Source: JBBROS01 sp965260935 (GTDB taxonomy: Bacteria > Pseudomonadota > Alphaproteobacteria > Acetobacterales > Acetobacteraceae). From it: DNA of 64,000 bases. The position numbers and the translations under genes were made by a program. The notes beneath the pieces are model-generated. The model saw only the letters and a list, made by a program, of their open reading frames with translations, was not told where the DNA came from and did not search any database. Shown here piece after piece: positions 1-9,473 of the stretch. The stretch covers positions 558,001-622,000 of the forward strand of contig OZ253374.1 of assembly GCA_965260935.1 (NCBI GenBank), written 5' to 3'. How positions within the stretch are numbered: the stretch's first letter is position 1; the number at the start of each line of letters is the position of its first letter.

Positions 1-1376
1 GTCGTGACCAGGGCGCCGACGCCGGCAACGAAGGTGAGCGACGGGGAGCGCGCATCGAACGCGGGCTCGGCCTCGTCGAAGTACATCACCTTGATGACGC
101 GCAAGTAGTAGAATGCGCCGACCACGCTGGTCAGCACGCCGATGATCGCCAGCGTCCAGTATCCCGACTGGACCGCCGGAACGAACACGTAGAGCTTGCC
201 GAAGAAGCCGGAGAACGGCGGGATACCGGCCATGCTGAACATGAAGGCCGCCATGGCCAGCGCGAGGCCCGGGTCGGTCCGCGCCAGGCCGGACAGATCG
301 GAGATCAATTCGAGCGAACGGCCCCGGCGGCGCATGGCGATGATGCAGGCGAACACGCCGGCGCTCATGAACACGTAGGTGACCATGTAGATCATGACGC
401 CGCGGATGCCGTCGGCCGTGCCGACCGCGAGGCCGACGAGCGCGTAGCCCATGTGGCCGATGGAGGAATAGGCCATCAGGCGCTTGATCCGCGTCTGGCC
501 GATCGCCGCCAGCGCGCCGAGGATCATGGAGGCGATGGAGATGATGACGATGATCCCGGTCCATTGGTGCAGCAACTGCCCGAACGGGACCTCCAGCGCG
601 CGAAGCAGCAGCGCGATGGCGGCCACCTTGGGCGCGGTGCTCATGAAGGCCGTGACCGGCGTGGGCGCGCCCTCGTAGACGTCGGGCGTCCACATATGGA
701 ACGGGACGGCGGACAGCTTGAACGCGAGCCCGGCGATGATGAACACAATGCCGACGACGAGGCCGGCGGACGCGGACTGAGGGCTGGACAGGACCCGGCC
801 CAGCCCGGCGAAATCCATCGTTCCAGCGAAGCCGTAGGACAGCGAGATGCCGTAAAGGATCAGGCCCGACGCGAGAGCGCCCAGGATAAAGAACTTGAGG
901 CCGGATTCCGCGGACCGAAGCTCGTCGCGGGCAAAGGCGCAGAGCACGTAAAGCGCCAGCGATTGCAGCTCCAGGCCCAGATACAGGGTCATCAGGTTGG
1001 CCGTGCTGCACATGACCATCATGCCGACGGTGGACAGCAGGATCAGCACCGGGAACTCGAAGCGGGCGATGCCTTCACGCTCGTTGAAGTCGAGCGAGAG
1101 GATGGCGCTGAGCGCGGCCCCGCTGAGCACCAGCAGCTTCATGAAGCGGGCGAACCCGTCCATCACGAACAGGCCGGTGTAGGCGGTGCCGTTCTGCGTG
1201 GCCAGGACAAGCATGGCGGTGAACACCAGGGCGCCCAGGGACAGCATGGTACAGATGAAGGTGTTGTCGCCGCGGCGCAGCACGCCGAAGATCAGGATCG
1301 CCATCGCGCAAAGCGCGAGCGCGATCTCGGGAAGCGCCAACGCCCAATGCAGCAGCGGTGAATTCAGGCCCGTCAT
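1..1376 (-). CDS. nuoN: NADH-quinone oxidoreductase subunit N (3' end outside window)
   Basis: Antiporter-like membrane subunit of complex I, which pumps protons across the inner membrane as electrons pass from NADH to quinone. The visible 458 codons start at an ATG whose first bases overlap the nuoM stop (ATGA). They encode repeated hydrophobic helices and NuoN-like stretches such as LYLGLELQSLALYVL and a segment beginning SAESGLKFFILGAL. The family is usually about 480 residues, so only the C-terminal end is lost beyond the window edge. It is the last nuo gene seen in the operon. Identity is firm from family features and gene order. Confidence 0.95.
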   Translation of the reverse strand, partial: MTGLNSPLLHWALALPEIALALCAMAILIFGVLRRGDNTFICTMLSLGALVFTAMLVLATQNGTAYTGLFVMDGFARFMKLLVLSGAALSAILSLDFNEREGIARFEFPVLILLSTVGMMVMCSTANLMTLYLGLELQSLALYVLCAFARDELRSAESGLKFFILGALASGLILYGISLSYGFAGTMDFAGLGRVLSSPQSASAGLVVGIVFIIAGLAFKLSAVPFHMWTPDVYEGAPTPVTAFMSTAPKVAAIALLLRALEVPFGQLLHQWTGIIVIISIASMILGALAAIGQTRIKRLMAYSSIGHMGYALVGLAVGTADGIRGVMIYMVTYVFMSAGVFACIIAMRRRGRSLELISDLSGLARTDPGLALAMAAFMFSMAGIPPFSGFFGKLYVFVPAVQSGYWTLAIIGVLTSVVGAFYYLRVIKVMYFDEAEPAFDARSPSLTFVAGVGALVT

Positions 1377-2890
1377 GGCGACACGGCCGCGAGCTGGGGC
1401 GCCGCGAGCGCGGCCGTGTGCTGTTCGACCATGGCGTGAACGCTCGCATCGAAGAATTGGGTGAAGCTGCTCGGGTAGATGCCCATCCAGAGGGTGAGCA
1501 CCACCAAGGGCGCGAACACCGCCACCTCCCTCGGCGACAGGTCCAGGATGGATTTCAGGTCGTCGCGGGTCAGCGAGCCGAAGATGACCCGGCGGTAAAG
1601 GTAGAGCGCGTAGCCCGCGCCGAGGATCATGCCCATGCTGCCGAGCAGGGCGAGCCAGAAGCTGACCTTGAACGCGCCGACCAGGACAAGGAACTCGCCG
1701 ACGAAGCCGGCGGTGCCGGGCAAGCCGATGCTGGCCATGGTGAACAGCATGAACACGACGGCGTAGGCCGGCATACGCGTCGCCAGGCCGCCGTAACGGG
1801 TAATCTCGCGGGTGTGCATCCGGTCGTAGATCACGCCGACGCAGAGGAACAGGGCGGCCGAGACGATGCCGTGGGACAGCATCTGGAACAGCGCCCCCTG
1901 GATGCCCTGGGCGTTGAAGGTGAAGATGCCGATGACAACGACGCCCATGTGGGCGACCGACGAATAGGCGATCAGCTTCTTCATGTCCGTCTGCGCCAGC
2001 GCCACCAGCGAGGTGTAGATCACGGCGACGACGCCGAGGGCGAACATCAGCGGCGCGAAGCTCTGCGACGCCTGCGGCAACATTGGCAGCGAGAAGCGCA
2101 GGAACCCGTAGGCGCCCATTTTCAGCAGCACGCCGGCGAGGATGACGGAGCCGGCCGTCGGCGCCTCGACGTGCGCGTCTGGCAGCCAGGTATGGACCGG
2201 CCACATCGGCACCTTGACCGCGAAGGAGGCGAAGAAGGCCAGGAACAGCCAGAACTGCATCCGGGCCGGGAACTGCGCGTGCATCAGCACGGCAAGGTCG
2301 GTCGTGCCCGCACTGTACCAGACGGCGATCAGCGCCAGCAGCATCAAGATGGAGCCGGTCAGCGTGAACAGGAAGAACTTGATGCTGGCGTAAACCCGGC
2401 GCGGCCCGCCCCAGATGCCGATGATAAGGAACATCGGGATCAGCACGCCCTCGAAGAACATGTAGAACACCAGGAAGTCCTGGGTCGCGAACATGCCCAC
2501 CATCATGGTTTCCAGCACCAGGAAGGCGAGCATGTACTCGCGCACGCGGGTTTTCACCGCCTCCCAGCTCGCCAGGATGCAGATCGGGGTGAGTGCGGTG
2601 GAGAGCAGGACGAACAGGACCGAGATGCCGTCCACGCCCATCCGGTAGCTGACGCCGAACTCGGGGAGCCAGGAAAGGTTTTCCTGGAACTGGAAGCCGG
2701 GTTCGGCACGGTCGAAATGCGCCCAGAGCACGAGGCTGACCGCGAACACGATCAGGCTGGTCCAGAGCGCGGCCCAACGGGCGTTGGCGGCGACAACCTC
2801 CTCCTCGCCGCGGATAGTCATGATGAAGGCCGCGCCGACGAGCGGGAGCCAGGTGAGAAGGCTGAGGATCGGGAAGCCGGCGGCGTTCAT
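1373..2890 (-). CDS. nuoM: NADH-quinone oxidoreductase subunit M
   Basis: Antiporter-like proton-pumping membrane subunit of complex I, 505 residues. The start chosen is the ATG at 2890, five bases after the nuoL stop, giving MNAAGFPILSLLTWLPL. The reading frame stays open further upstream, but that part lies inside nuoL and reads as Arg-rich nonsense. The helix containing FYMFFEGVLIPMF carries the conserved Glu (about residue 148) needed for proton translocation. A later segment, KVPMWPVHTWLPDAHVEAP, holds the conserved Lys-region and discontinuous helix. It overlaps nuoN by four bases. Confidence 0.97.
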   Translation of the reverse strand: MNAAGFPILSLLTWLPLVGAAFIMTIRGEEEVVAANARWAALWTSLIVFAVSLVLWAHFDRAEPGFQFQENLSWLPEFGVSYRMGVDGISVLFVLLSTALTPICILASWEAVKTRVREYMLAFLVLETMMVGMFATQDFLVFYMFFEGVLIPMFLIIGIWGGPRRVYASIKFFLFTLTGSILMLLALIAVWYSAGTTDLAVLMHAQFPARMQFWLFLAFFASFAVKVPMWPVHTWLPDAHVEAPTAGSVILAGVLLKMGAYGFLRFSLPMLPQASQSFAPLMFALGVVAVIYTSLVALAQTDMKKLIAYSSVAHMGVVVIGIFTFNAQGIQGALFQMLSHGIVSAALFLCVGVIYDRMHTREITRYGGLATRMPAYAVVFMLFTMASIGLPGTAGFVGEFLVLVGAFKVSFWLALLGSMGMILGAGYALYLYRRVIFGSLTRDDLKSILDLSPREVAVFAPLVVLTLWMGIYPSSFTQFFDASVHAMVEQHTAALAAPQLAAVSP

Positions 2891-2895
2891 TCTGG

Positions 2896-4824
2896 TTACC
2901 GGAAAATCAGGTAGATGGTCACGAGGAGGACGAGGCCGACCAGCATCGTGAAGGCATAGGTTGCGATCGAGCCTGTTTGGAAACGCACGGCCTGCCCGCT
3001 GCCGCTTTCGGTCAGGGCGGCCAGGCCGTTGGGCACGCCGTCGATGAGCGTCGCGTCGCCAACTTGCCAGAGCACGCGGGCGAGGCGATTGGCCGGGCCG
3101 ACGAAGATCTTGTTGTAGAGCTCGTCGAAATACCACTTGTTCAGGACGAAGTCGTAGACGGCGGGGACGGCGTTGGCCATCCGGGCGGGGAGGCCCGGGA
3201 AGGCGACATACATTATGTAGGCCAGGGCGATCCCCAGCACGCCGAAGATGGTCGGCAGGAACGCGGCGAGGCTCGGGATGTGCTCCATGTCTTCCATCAC
3301 CGGGTTGGCGGGGCCGTTGACGATCGCCTGCTGCCAGAAGCCGGGCCAGCCATGGCCGATGAACTCGGGGGCGAACAGGTAGCCGGTCAGGATCGCGCCG
3401 GCCGAGAGCAGCATCAGCGGGACGAGCATGACGCCGGGGCTCTCGTGCACGTGCTCGAAGGTGTGGCGGTCCATCCGCGATTCGCCGTGGAAGGCGACGA
3501 TGATCAGGCGCCAGGAATAGAAGGCGGTCAGGAACGCGGCGACCGTGCCGCACCAGTAGCCGTAAGCGCCGAGGCCGCCGCCGTGCGCCCAAGCGGCTTC
3601 GAGGATCGCGTCCTTGGAGTAGTAGCCGGCAAAGAACGGGATGCCGGCGAGCGCCAGGCTGCCGATCCAGATCGCGGCGTAGGTGACGGGGATCTTGCGC
3701 CAGATGCCGCCCATGCGCCGGATGTCCTGTTCGTCGGACATCGCGTGGATCACGGACCCGGCGCCCAGGAACAGCAGCGCCTTGAAGAAGGCATGGGTGA
3801 ACAGGTGGAAGATGCTGACCTGGTAGGCGCCGACGCCCGCGGCGATGAACATGTAGCCGAGCTGCGAGCAGGTCGAGTAGGCGATGATCCGCTTGATGTC
3901 GTTCTGCAGGCAGCCGATGGTGGCGGCGAAAAGCGCCGTGGTCGCGCCGATAATGGTGACGAAGCCGAGCGCGAACGGCGCGAACTCCAGGATCGGCGAC
4001 ATGCGGGCCATCAGGAACACGCCGGCCGTGACCATGGTGGCGGCGTGGATCAGCGCGGAAACGGGTGTGGGGCCTTCCATGGCGTCCGGCAGCCAGGTGT
4101 GCAGGCCGATCTGCGCCGACTTGCCCATGGCGCCCAGGAACAGCAGGCAGCCGATGACGTTGTATGCGCTGAAGGTGGAGCCGAACAGGCGGTACGCGTC
4201 GTTCGCGTGCGCGCCGATCCCGGCGAAGATGACCGGGAACTCGACGCTGCCGAACAGGAAGAAGATCAGCGCGATGCCCACCGCGAAGAACAGGTCGCCG
4301 ACCCGGTTGACGATGAAGGCTTTCATGGCGGCGCGGCAGGCGCTCGGGCGGTCATACCAGTAGCCGATCAGCAGGTAGCTCGCGAGGCCGACGCCTTCCC
4401 AGCCGAAGAAGAGCTGCACCAGGTTGTCGGACGTCACCAGCATCAGCATGGCGAAGGTGAACAGGCTGAGGTAGCTGAAGAACCGCGGGATAGTGGCGTC
4501 GTGGCTCATGTAGCCGATGCTGTAGATATGGATCAGCGTGGCGATGAACGTCACCATCGCGACCATGACGGCGCTGAGCGTGTCGTAGCGCAGCGCCCAC
4601 TCGACGGTGAAGCCGCCCACGTCCATCCATGTGCCCAGCGAGAGGACGCCGGGCTGGGCCGCGCCTTCGAGGAACGGGATGAAGCTGATCGTGCCGCAGA
4701 CGGCGGCGACCACCATGAAGAAGACCGTGACGGCCTCGCTGGCCTTGTCGCCGATCTGCCGGCCCAACAGCCCGGCGATGAGCGACCCCAGCAGCGGCGC
4801 GAATACGGCGACGGCGTAGAGCAT
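2896..4824 (-). CDS. nuoL: NADH-quinone oxidoreductase subunit L
   Basis: Distal antiporter-like subunit of complex I with the long lateral helix, 642 residues, normal for the family. The conserved Glu in FFGWEGVGLASYLL is at about residue 143. The segment GKSAQIGLHTWLPDAMEGP carries the key Lys and the discontinuous helix. The C-terminal 150 residues, ending in a hydrophobic segment (FTMLVGLVLLVTIYLI), fit the lateral arm anchor. It lies between nuoK (five bases away) and nuoM (five bases away) and is certainly cotranscribed with them. Confidence 0.97.
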   Translation of the reverse strand: MLYAVAVFAPLLGSLIAGLLGRQIGDKASEAVTVFFMVVAAVCGTISFIPFLEGAAQPGVLSLGTWMDVGGFTVEWALRYDTLSAVMVAMVTFIATLIHIYSIGYMSHDATIPRFFSYLSLFTFAMLMLVTSDNLVQLFFGWEGVGLASYLLIGYWYDRPSACRAAMKAFIVNRVGDLFFAVGIALIFFLFGSVEFPVIFAGIGAHANDAYRLFGSTFSAYNVIGCLLFLGAMGKSAQIGLHTWLPDAMEGPTPVSALIHAATMVTAGVFLMARMSPILEFAPFALGFVTIIGATTALFAATIGCLQNDIKRIIAYSTCSQLGYMFIAAGVGAYQVSIFHLFTHAFFKALLFLGAGSVIHAMSDEQDIRRMGGIWRKIPVTYAAIWIGSLALAGIPFFAGYYSKDAILEAAWAHGGGLGAYGYWCGTVAAFLTAFYSWRLIIVAFHGESRMDRHTFEHVHESPGVMLVPLMLLSAGAILTGYLFAPEFIGHGWPGFWQQAIVNGPANPVMEDMEHIPSLAAFLPTIFGVLGIALAYIMYVAFPGLPARMANAVPAVYDFVLNKWYFDELYNKIFVGPANRLARVLWQVGDATLIDGVPNGLAALTESGSGQAVRFQTGSIATYAFTMLVGLVLLVTIYLIFR

Positions 4825-4829
4825 CGCGC

Positions 4830-5135
4830 TTAGCCCTTCATCAGGTTGACGTCCTCGGTCTCGATCGAGCCTCGGTTGCGGAAATAAACGACGACGATGG
4901 CCAGCCCGATGGCGGCCTCGGCCGCGGCGACGGTGAGCACGAACAGGGCGAACACCTGGCCGGCCAGGTCATGCAGCGTCATGCTGAAGCCGACGAGGTT
5001 GATGTTGACCGCGAGCAGCATGAGCTCGATCGACATCATGATGATGATGACGTTCTTGCGGTTGAGGAAGATGCCGAAGATGCCGATGACGAACAGCAGC
5101 GCGCCGACGGCGAGGTAGTGGCCGACGCCGATCAT
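4830..5135 (-). CDS. nuoK: NADH-quinone oxidoreductase subunit K
   Basis: Small three-helix membrane subunit of complex I, 101 residues, the usual length. The second helix contains the two conserved membrane glutamates, in IMMSIELMLLAVNINLV and in the later AAAEAAIGLAIVV. The ATG overlaps the stop of nuoJ (ATGA), so translation is probably coupled. It takes part in the proton channel between NuoH and the antiporter subunits. Confidence 0.97.
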   Translation of the reverse strand: MIGVGHYLAVGALLFVIGIFGIFLNRKNVIIIMMSIELMLLAVNINLVGFSMTLHDLAGQVFALFVLTVAAAEAAIGLAIVVVYFRNRGSIETEDVNLMKG

Positions 5136-5839
5136 CCGTGCTCTCCGGGACCGGGCTTGTCGACCCCGTGCTCGTGCGGCTCATTGGCATTGACCAGCGC
5201 CGGCTCGGGCGTCGGCCGCCGCACGTCGCCGGGGCGGACGCCTTGGCCGAGCGGCACGTTCACCATCGAGAGCGTGTCGGCGATGCTCCGCCCGGTTTGC
5301 CGGTTGATGTTCTGATGGCGCGAGCGGCTGCGCTCGCGATGCGTGAGCACGATAGCGCCGATCATGGCGACCATCAGAATAAGGCCGGCCGATTGGAACA
5401 GGAAAATGTAGTCCGTGTAGATGAGCTGCCCCAGGGCGCGCGTGTTCTCGATGCCGTCGGGCGTGGTGGTGAGGCGCAGCGTGCTGCTTTCGGGCGCGAA
5501 CTCCCAGCCGCCGAGCACGACCAGCAGCTCGACCAGCAGCGAGACGCCGACCACCGCGCCGATCGGGGCATAGCGCTGGAACCCTTCGCGGAGCTGGGCG
5601 AAGTTCACGTCGAGCATCATGACGACGAACAGGAACAGCACCGCGACCGCGCCCACGTAGACGATCATGAGAATAAGCGCCAGGAACTCGGCCCCGGCGA
5701 TCAGGAACAGCGCGGCGGCGTTGAAGAACGACAGGATCAGGAACAGGACAGAATGCACGGGGTTGCGGCTGGTGACCACCGCGACGGCGCAGCCCACGAG
5801 AACGGCCGCGAACAGGTAGAAGAAGAAGGTGACGAGCAT
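5132..5839 (-). CDS. nuoJ: NADH-quinone oxidoreductase subunit J
   Basis: Membrane subunit of complex I, 235 residues. The ATG at 5839 is preferred because GAGGA lies just upstream and the protein then begins MLVTFFFYLFAAVLVGCAV, as in the family. A longer in-frame start at 5866 would run into the end of nuoI. Five hydrophobic helices follow, including the conserved segment EFLALILMIVYVGAVAVLFL. The last 60 residues form a polar tail rich in Arg, Pro and Glu, longer than in E. coli NuoJ, and probably cytoplasmic. The stop overlaps nuoK. Confidence 0.96.
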   Translation of the reverse strand: MLVTFFFYLFAAVLVGCAVAVVTSRNPVHSVLFLILSFFNAAALFLIAGAEFLALILMIVYVGAVAVLFLFVVMMLDVNFAQLREGFQRYAPIGAVVGVSLLVELLVVLGGWEFAPESSTLRLTTTPDGIENTRALGQLIYTDYIFLFQSAGLILMVAMIGAIVLTHRERSRSRHQNINRQTGRSIADTLSMVNVPLGQGVRPGDVRRPTPEPALVNANEPHEHGVDKPGPGEHG

Positions 5840-5846
5840 CGGGTCC

Positions 5847-6335
5847 TCAGCGGTAGGGGGCGTCAAGCTCCAGGCGCTTGGACAGCTCGCTTTCCCAACG
5901 GTCGCCGTTGGCGAGCAGCCGCTCCTTGTTATACATCAATTCGGACCGCGTCTCGGTCGAGAACTCGTAGTTCGGGCCTTCGACGATGGCGTCCACCGGG
6001 CAGCTCTCCTCGCAGAGGCCGCAGTAGATGCACTTGGTCATGTCGATGTCGTAGCGGGTGGTGCGGCGGGAGCCGTCGGCGCGGGGCTCGGCCTCGATGG
6101 TGATCGCGAGCGCCGGGCAAACCGCCTCGCACAGCTTGCAGGCGATGCAGCGCTCCTCGCCGTTCGGATAACGGCGCAGCGCGTGCTCGCCTTTGAACCG
6201 GGGGCTGAGGATGCCCTTCTCGTACGGGTAGTTCAGCGTCGCCTTGGGACGGAAGAAGTATTTCAGCGTCAGCCACATGCCGGAAACAAGCTCGCTGAGC
6301 AGCAGGCTGCGCGCGGTGCGGTCGAGGAAGGCCAT
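5847..6335 (-). CDS. nuoI: NADH-quinone oxidoreductase subunit I (two 4Fe-4S clusters)
   Basis: Peripheral-arm subunit that holds iron-sulfur clusters N6a and N6b and passes electrons toward NuoB. It has 162 residues, with two ferredoxin motifs: C63, C66, C69, C73 in CIACKLCEAVCP and C102, C105, C108, C112 in CIYCGLCEESCP. The N-terminal amphipathic segment (about residues 8-30) anchors it to the membrane domain. It starts four bases after the nuoH stop. Confidence 0.98.
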   Translation of the reverse strand: MAFLDRTARSLLLSELVSGMWLTLKYFFRPKATLNYPYEKGILSPRFKGEHALRRYPNGEERCIACKLCEAVCPALAITIEAEPRADGSRRTTRYDIDMTKCIYCGLCEESCPVDAIVEGPNYEFSTETRSELMYNKERLLANGDRWESELSKRLELDAPYR

Positions 6336-6339
6336 CGGT

Positions 6340-7362
6340 TTAAGCTCCTTGCTGGCCGGGAAGCCAGCCGAACGCGAGCAGGACCCCGGCCGTCAGCACC
6401 AGCCAGAACAGCGACAACGGCAGGAACACCTTCCAGCCAAGGCGCATGAGTTGGTCGTAGCGATACCGTGGGAACGTCCCGCGCACCCAGATGAACGTGA
6501 AAAGGCAGAGGCCGATCTTCAGGATCAGCCAAATCGGGCCCGGCACCCAGGTGAACGGCGCGAACGGGATCGGGCTGAGCCAGCCGCCGAGGAACAGGAT
6601 CGACGTCATGGCCGACATCAGGATCATGTTCGCGTATTCGCCGAGGAAGAACAGGCCGAAGGTCATGGCGCTGTATTCGACGTGGAAGCCGCCGACGATC
6701 TCGCTTTCGCCCTCGGCCAGGTCGAACGGCGCGCGGTTGCACTCCGCCAGGGTGGAGACGAAGAACACGACGAACATTGGGAACAGCGGGATGAAGAACC
6801 AGACCGTTTGCTGCGCCATGACGATGTCGGTCAGGTTCAGGCTGCCGGCGCACAGCAATACGGTGACGATCACGAAGCCCATGCTGACTTCGTAGCTGAC
6901 CATCTGGGCGGCCGAGCGCAGCGCGCCGAGGAACGCGTATTTCGAGTTGCTGGCCCAGCCGGAGATGATGATGCCGTAGACGCCCATGCTGCTGATGGCG
7001 AACAGGTAAAGGATGCCGACGTTGATGTTGGCGATCGCCCAGCCATAGTTGAACGGGATCACCGCCCAGGCGATCATCGCCAGCGTCATGGTCAGCAGCG
7101 GCGCCGTCAGGAACAGCAGGCGGTTCGCCCCGGTCGGGATGATCGTCTCCTTTGTCAGCATCTTTAGCGCGTCCGCGAACGGCTGCCACAGCCCGAACGG
7201 GCCGACCACGTTGGGACCGATCCGCATCTGCATCGCGGCCAGCACTTTGCGCTCGGCCAGGGTCAGGTATGCGACGCTGATCAGCACCGGAACCAGGATG
7301 GCCAGGGTCTTGAGGACCGTGAGGATCAGGATGCCGAGATCGGAGGCGAGGAAAGCGTCCAC
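6340..7362 (-). CDS. nuoH: NADH-quinone oxidoreductase subunit H
   Basis: Membrane subunit that contributes to the quinone pocket and links it to the proton channels, 340 residues. Conserved family stretches are LTLAERKVLAAMQMRIGPN near residues 33-51, and ECNRAPFDLAEGESEIVGG in the quinone-facing loop with its run of acidic residues. The length and roughly eight or nine predicted helices match the family. The gene is three bases from nuoG and four from nuoI. Confidence 0.97.
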   Translation of the reverse strand: MDAFLASDLGILILTVLKTLAILVPVLISVAYLTLAERKVLAAMQMRIGPNVVGPFGLWQPFADALKMLTKETIIPTGANRLLFLTAPLLTMTLAMIAWAVIPFNYGWAIANINVGILYLFAISSMGVYGIIISGWASNSKYAFLGALRSAAQMVSYEVSMGFVIVTVLLCAGSLNLTDIVMAQQTVWFFIPLFPMFVVFFVSTLAECNRAPFDLAEGESEIVGGFHVEYSAMTFGLFFLGEYANMILMSAMTSILFLGGWLSPIPFAPFTWVPGPIWLILKIGLCLFTFIWVRGTFPRYRYDQLMRLGWKVFLPLSLFWLVLTAGVLLAFGWLPGQQGA

Positions 7363-7365
7363 GCT

Positions 7366-9426
7366 TTACTCCGCCGCCACCGGAGCCGCCACGGGAAGCG
7401 GGGCGTGGGTGTAGGTCCGCGTGCACTCGGCCATGGTGGGGCTGGCGCGGTTGATCGGGTTGGTCTGGTAGTAGTCCTCGATCGCGTAGGTGAAGGGGTT
7501 GCTCGTCATCTCGCCGCTCTCTGCCGGGGCTGCGGTATCGGCGCAGCCCCGCCGGGTCAAGACCTGCTGCGTTGAAAAGGCCGGGCTGGTCGTGGCAAGG
7601 CGGACGCGGAGGGCCGACAGCGTGTCGTAGGGCAGCGGCCGGTTGATGACGGCGCTGAACGCCCGCAGGATGGTCCAGTCCTCGCGCGCCTCGCCGGGCG
7701 GGCGGGTGGCCAGGTAGCCGCGTTGCAGCCGTCCTTCCGTGTTGAGATAGGTGCCGTTCTTCTCGATGTAGGCGCAGCCGGGCAGGATCACGTCGGCGCG
7801 GGCGGCTCCGCGGTCGCCGTGATGGCCCTGGTAGACGACGAAGGTGTCATTGCCAATCGCGGCCGTGTCGAACTCGTCGGCGCCGAGGAGCCAGAGCACG
7901 TCGACGCCGCCGCCCATCATCTCCGCCATGGACTTGCCGTCCGGGCCTGGGACGAAGCCGAGGTCGAGCGCCGCCACCCGGGCGGCCGCGGTGTGGAGCA
8001 CGTTGAAGCCGTGCCACTCCCCGGTCAGCGCGCCGGCGTCGCTGGCGAGCGACCATGCGGCACGCAGGATCGCCGCCCCGTCGGCCCGGCGCAACGCCCC
8101 TTGGCCGACGATTACCATCGGCCGCTCGGCCTTGCGGAACGCGTCGGCAAATTCTCCCTTGAAATCCTGGAGCAGGCCGGTTCCGTCGCCGAGATGCACG
8201 GCGTCGTAGGTCAGGTCGACTTCAGGCCCGATCACGCCCACCGGGCAATGGCCGGCCGCCCAGCGCTTGCGGATGCGCGCGTTCAGCACCGGCGCTTCGC
8301 GGCGAGGGTTCGCGCCGACCAGCAGGATCGCGTCCGCATCATCGATGCCGGCCACGGTGCTGTTGAACAGGTAGAAGTCCCGGCGCGAAGGGTCCAGGGC
8401 CGCGCCGTCTTGCCGGCAATCGAGGTTCTGCGATCCGAGGCCCTCCATCAGATCCTTCAGCGCCAACATGCTTTCCGCGTCGCACAAATCGCCCGCGACG
8501 GCGCCGATACGGCTTCCGTCGCAGTCTTTCAAGCGGTTCGCAATGGCCGTGAACGCCTCGGGCCAGGTGGCCGGGCGCAGCTTGCCGTTCTCGCGCACCC
8601 AGGGCTTGTCCAGCCGCCGGCGCTTCAGGCCGTCGTGGCTGAACCGGCCCTTGTCGGCCATCCATTCCTCATTCACTTCGTCGTTGATGCGCGGCAGGAT
8701 GCGCAGCACCTCCGAGCCGCGCGCATCGATGCGGATGTTCGTCCCGAGCGCGTCATGCACGTCGATGCTGTCGGTCTTACGCAGCTCCCAGGGCCGGGCC
8801 ACGAAACTGTAGGGCTTGTTGAGCAGCGCGCCGACCGGGCAGATGTCCATCAGGTTGCCGGACAGCTCCGTCGTCAGCGCCTTCTCGATGTAGGTGCCGA
8901 CCTCCATCGCCTCGCCCCGGCTGGTCGCCCCCATCTCGGGCACGCCGGCAACCTCGCTGCTGAAGCGGATGCAGCGCGTGCAATGGATGCAGCGGGTCAT
9001 GAAGGTCTTGACCAGGGGGCCGAGATACTTGTCCTTCACGGCGCGCTTGTTCTCGGCGTAGCGGGAATGGTCCATGCCGTAGCCGTACGCCTGGTCCTGC
9101 AGGTCGCACTCGCCGCCCTGGTCGCAGATCGGGCAATCGAGCGGGTGATTGATCAGCAGGAATTCCATGACGCCGCGCCGGGCGTTGCGGACCATGGGGG
9201 TGTCGGTTTTCACGACCATGCCGTCGGCGACCGGGTAGGCGCAGGACGCGATAGGCTTCGGCGCTTTCTCGACTTCTACCAGGCACATGCGGCAGTTGCC
9301 GGCGACGCTGAGGCGCTCGTGATAGCAGAAGCGGGGGATTTCGACGCCCACGGCCTCGCAGGCTTGCAAGACGGACGCGCCATTCGGGACTTCGACTTCG
9401 GCGCCGTCAACGGTGAGTTTAGCCAT
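7366..9426 (-). CDS. nuoG: NADH-quinone oxidoreductase subunit G
   Basis: Large peripheral subunit of complex I carrying most of the electron-wire clusters, 686 residues. The N-terminal 2Fe-2S ferredoxin fold has C34, C45, C48 and C62. The N5 cluster has His94 with C98, C101 and C107 (HPLDCPICDQGGEC). The N4 cluster has C146, C149, C152 and C196. The rest is a molybdopterin-oxidoreductase-like domain without an active cofactor site, as is usual for NuoG. The length fits alphaproteobacterial NuoG, which is shorter than the E. coli form. The C-terminal tail is Ala/Pro-rich. Confidence 0.97.
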   Translation of the reverse strand: MAKLTVDGAEVEVPNGASVLQACEAVGVEIPRFCYHERLSVAGNCRMCLVEVEKAPKPIASCAYPVADGMVVKTDTPMVRNARRGVMEFLLINHPLDCPICDQGGECDLQDQAYGYGMDHSRYAENKRAVKDKYLGPLVKTFMTRCIHCTRCIRFSSEVAGVPEMGATSRGEAMEVGTYIEKALTTELSGNLMDICPVGALLNKPYSFVARPWELRKTDSIDVHDALGTNIRIDARGSEVLRILPRINDEVNEEWMADKGRFSHDGLKRRRLDKPWVRENGKLRPATWPEAFTAIANRLKDCDGSRIGAVAGDLCDAESMLALKDLMEGLGSQNLDCRQDGAALDPSRRDFYLFNSTVAGIDDADAILLVGANPRREAPVLNARIRKRWAAGHCPVGVIGPEVDLTYDAVHLGDGTGLLQDFKGEFADAFRKAERPMVIVGQGALRRADGAAILRAAWSLASDAGALTGEWHGFNVLHTAAARVAALDLGFVPGPDGKSMAEMMGGGVDVLWLLGADEFDTAAIGNDTFVVYQGHHGDRGAARADVILPGCAYIEKNGTYLNTEGRLQRGYLATRPPGEAREDWTILRAFSAVINRPLPYDTLSALRVRLATTSPAFSTQQVLTRRGCADTAAPAESGEMTSNPFTYAIEDYYQTNPINRASPTMAECTRTYTHAPLPVAAPVAAE

Positions 9427-9473
9427 TGTTCATCTCTCGATCGGTGTTCTGGAAAGCGGCGCTTTCAGGCCCG

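Noticed and set aside
453..4833. Long plus-strand open frames of 300-620 codons opposite nuoN, nuoM and nuoL
   Set aside because: They are antisense mirrors of high-GC membrane-protein genes; products are His/Asp/Gln/Arg-rich without domains, and the minus-strand frames are unmistakable complex I subunits.
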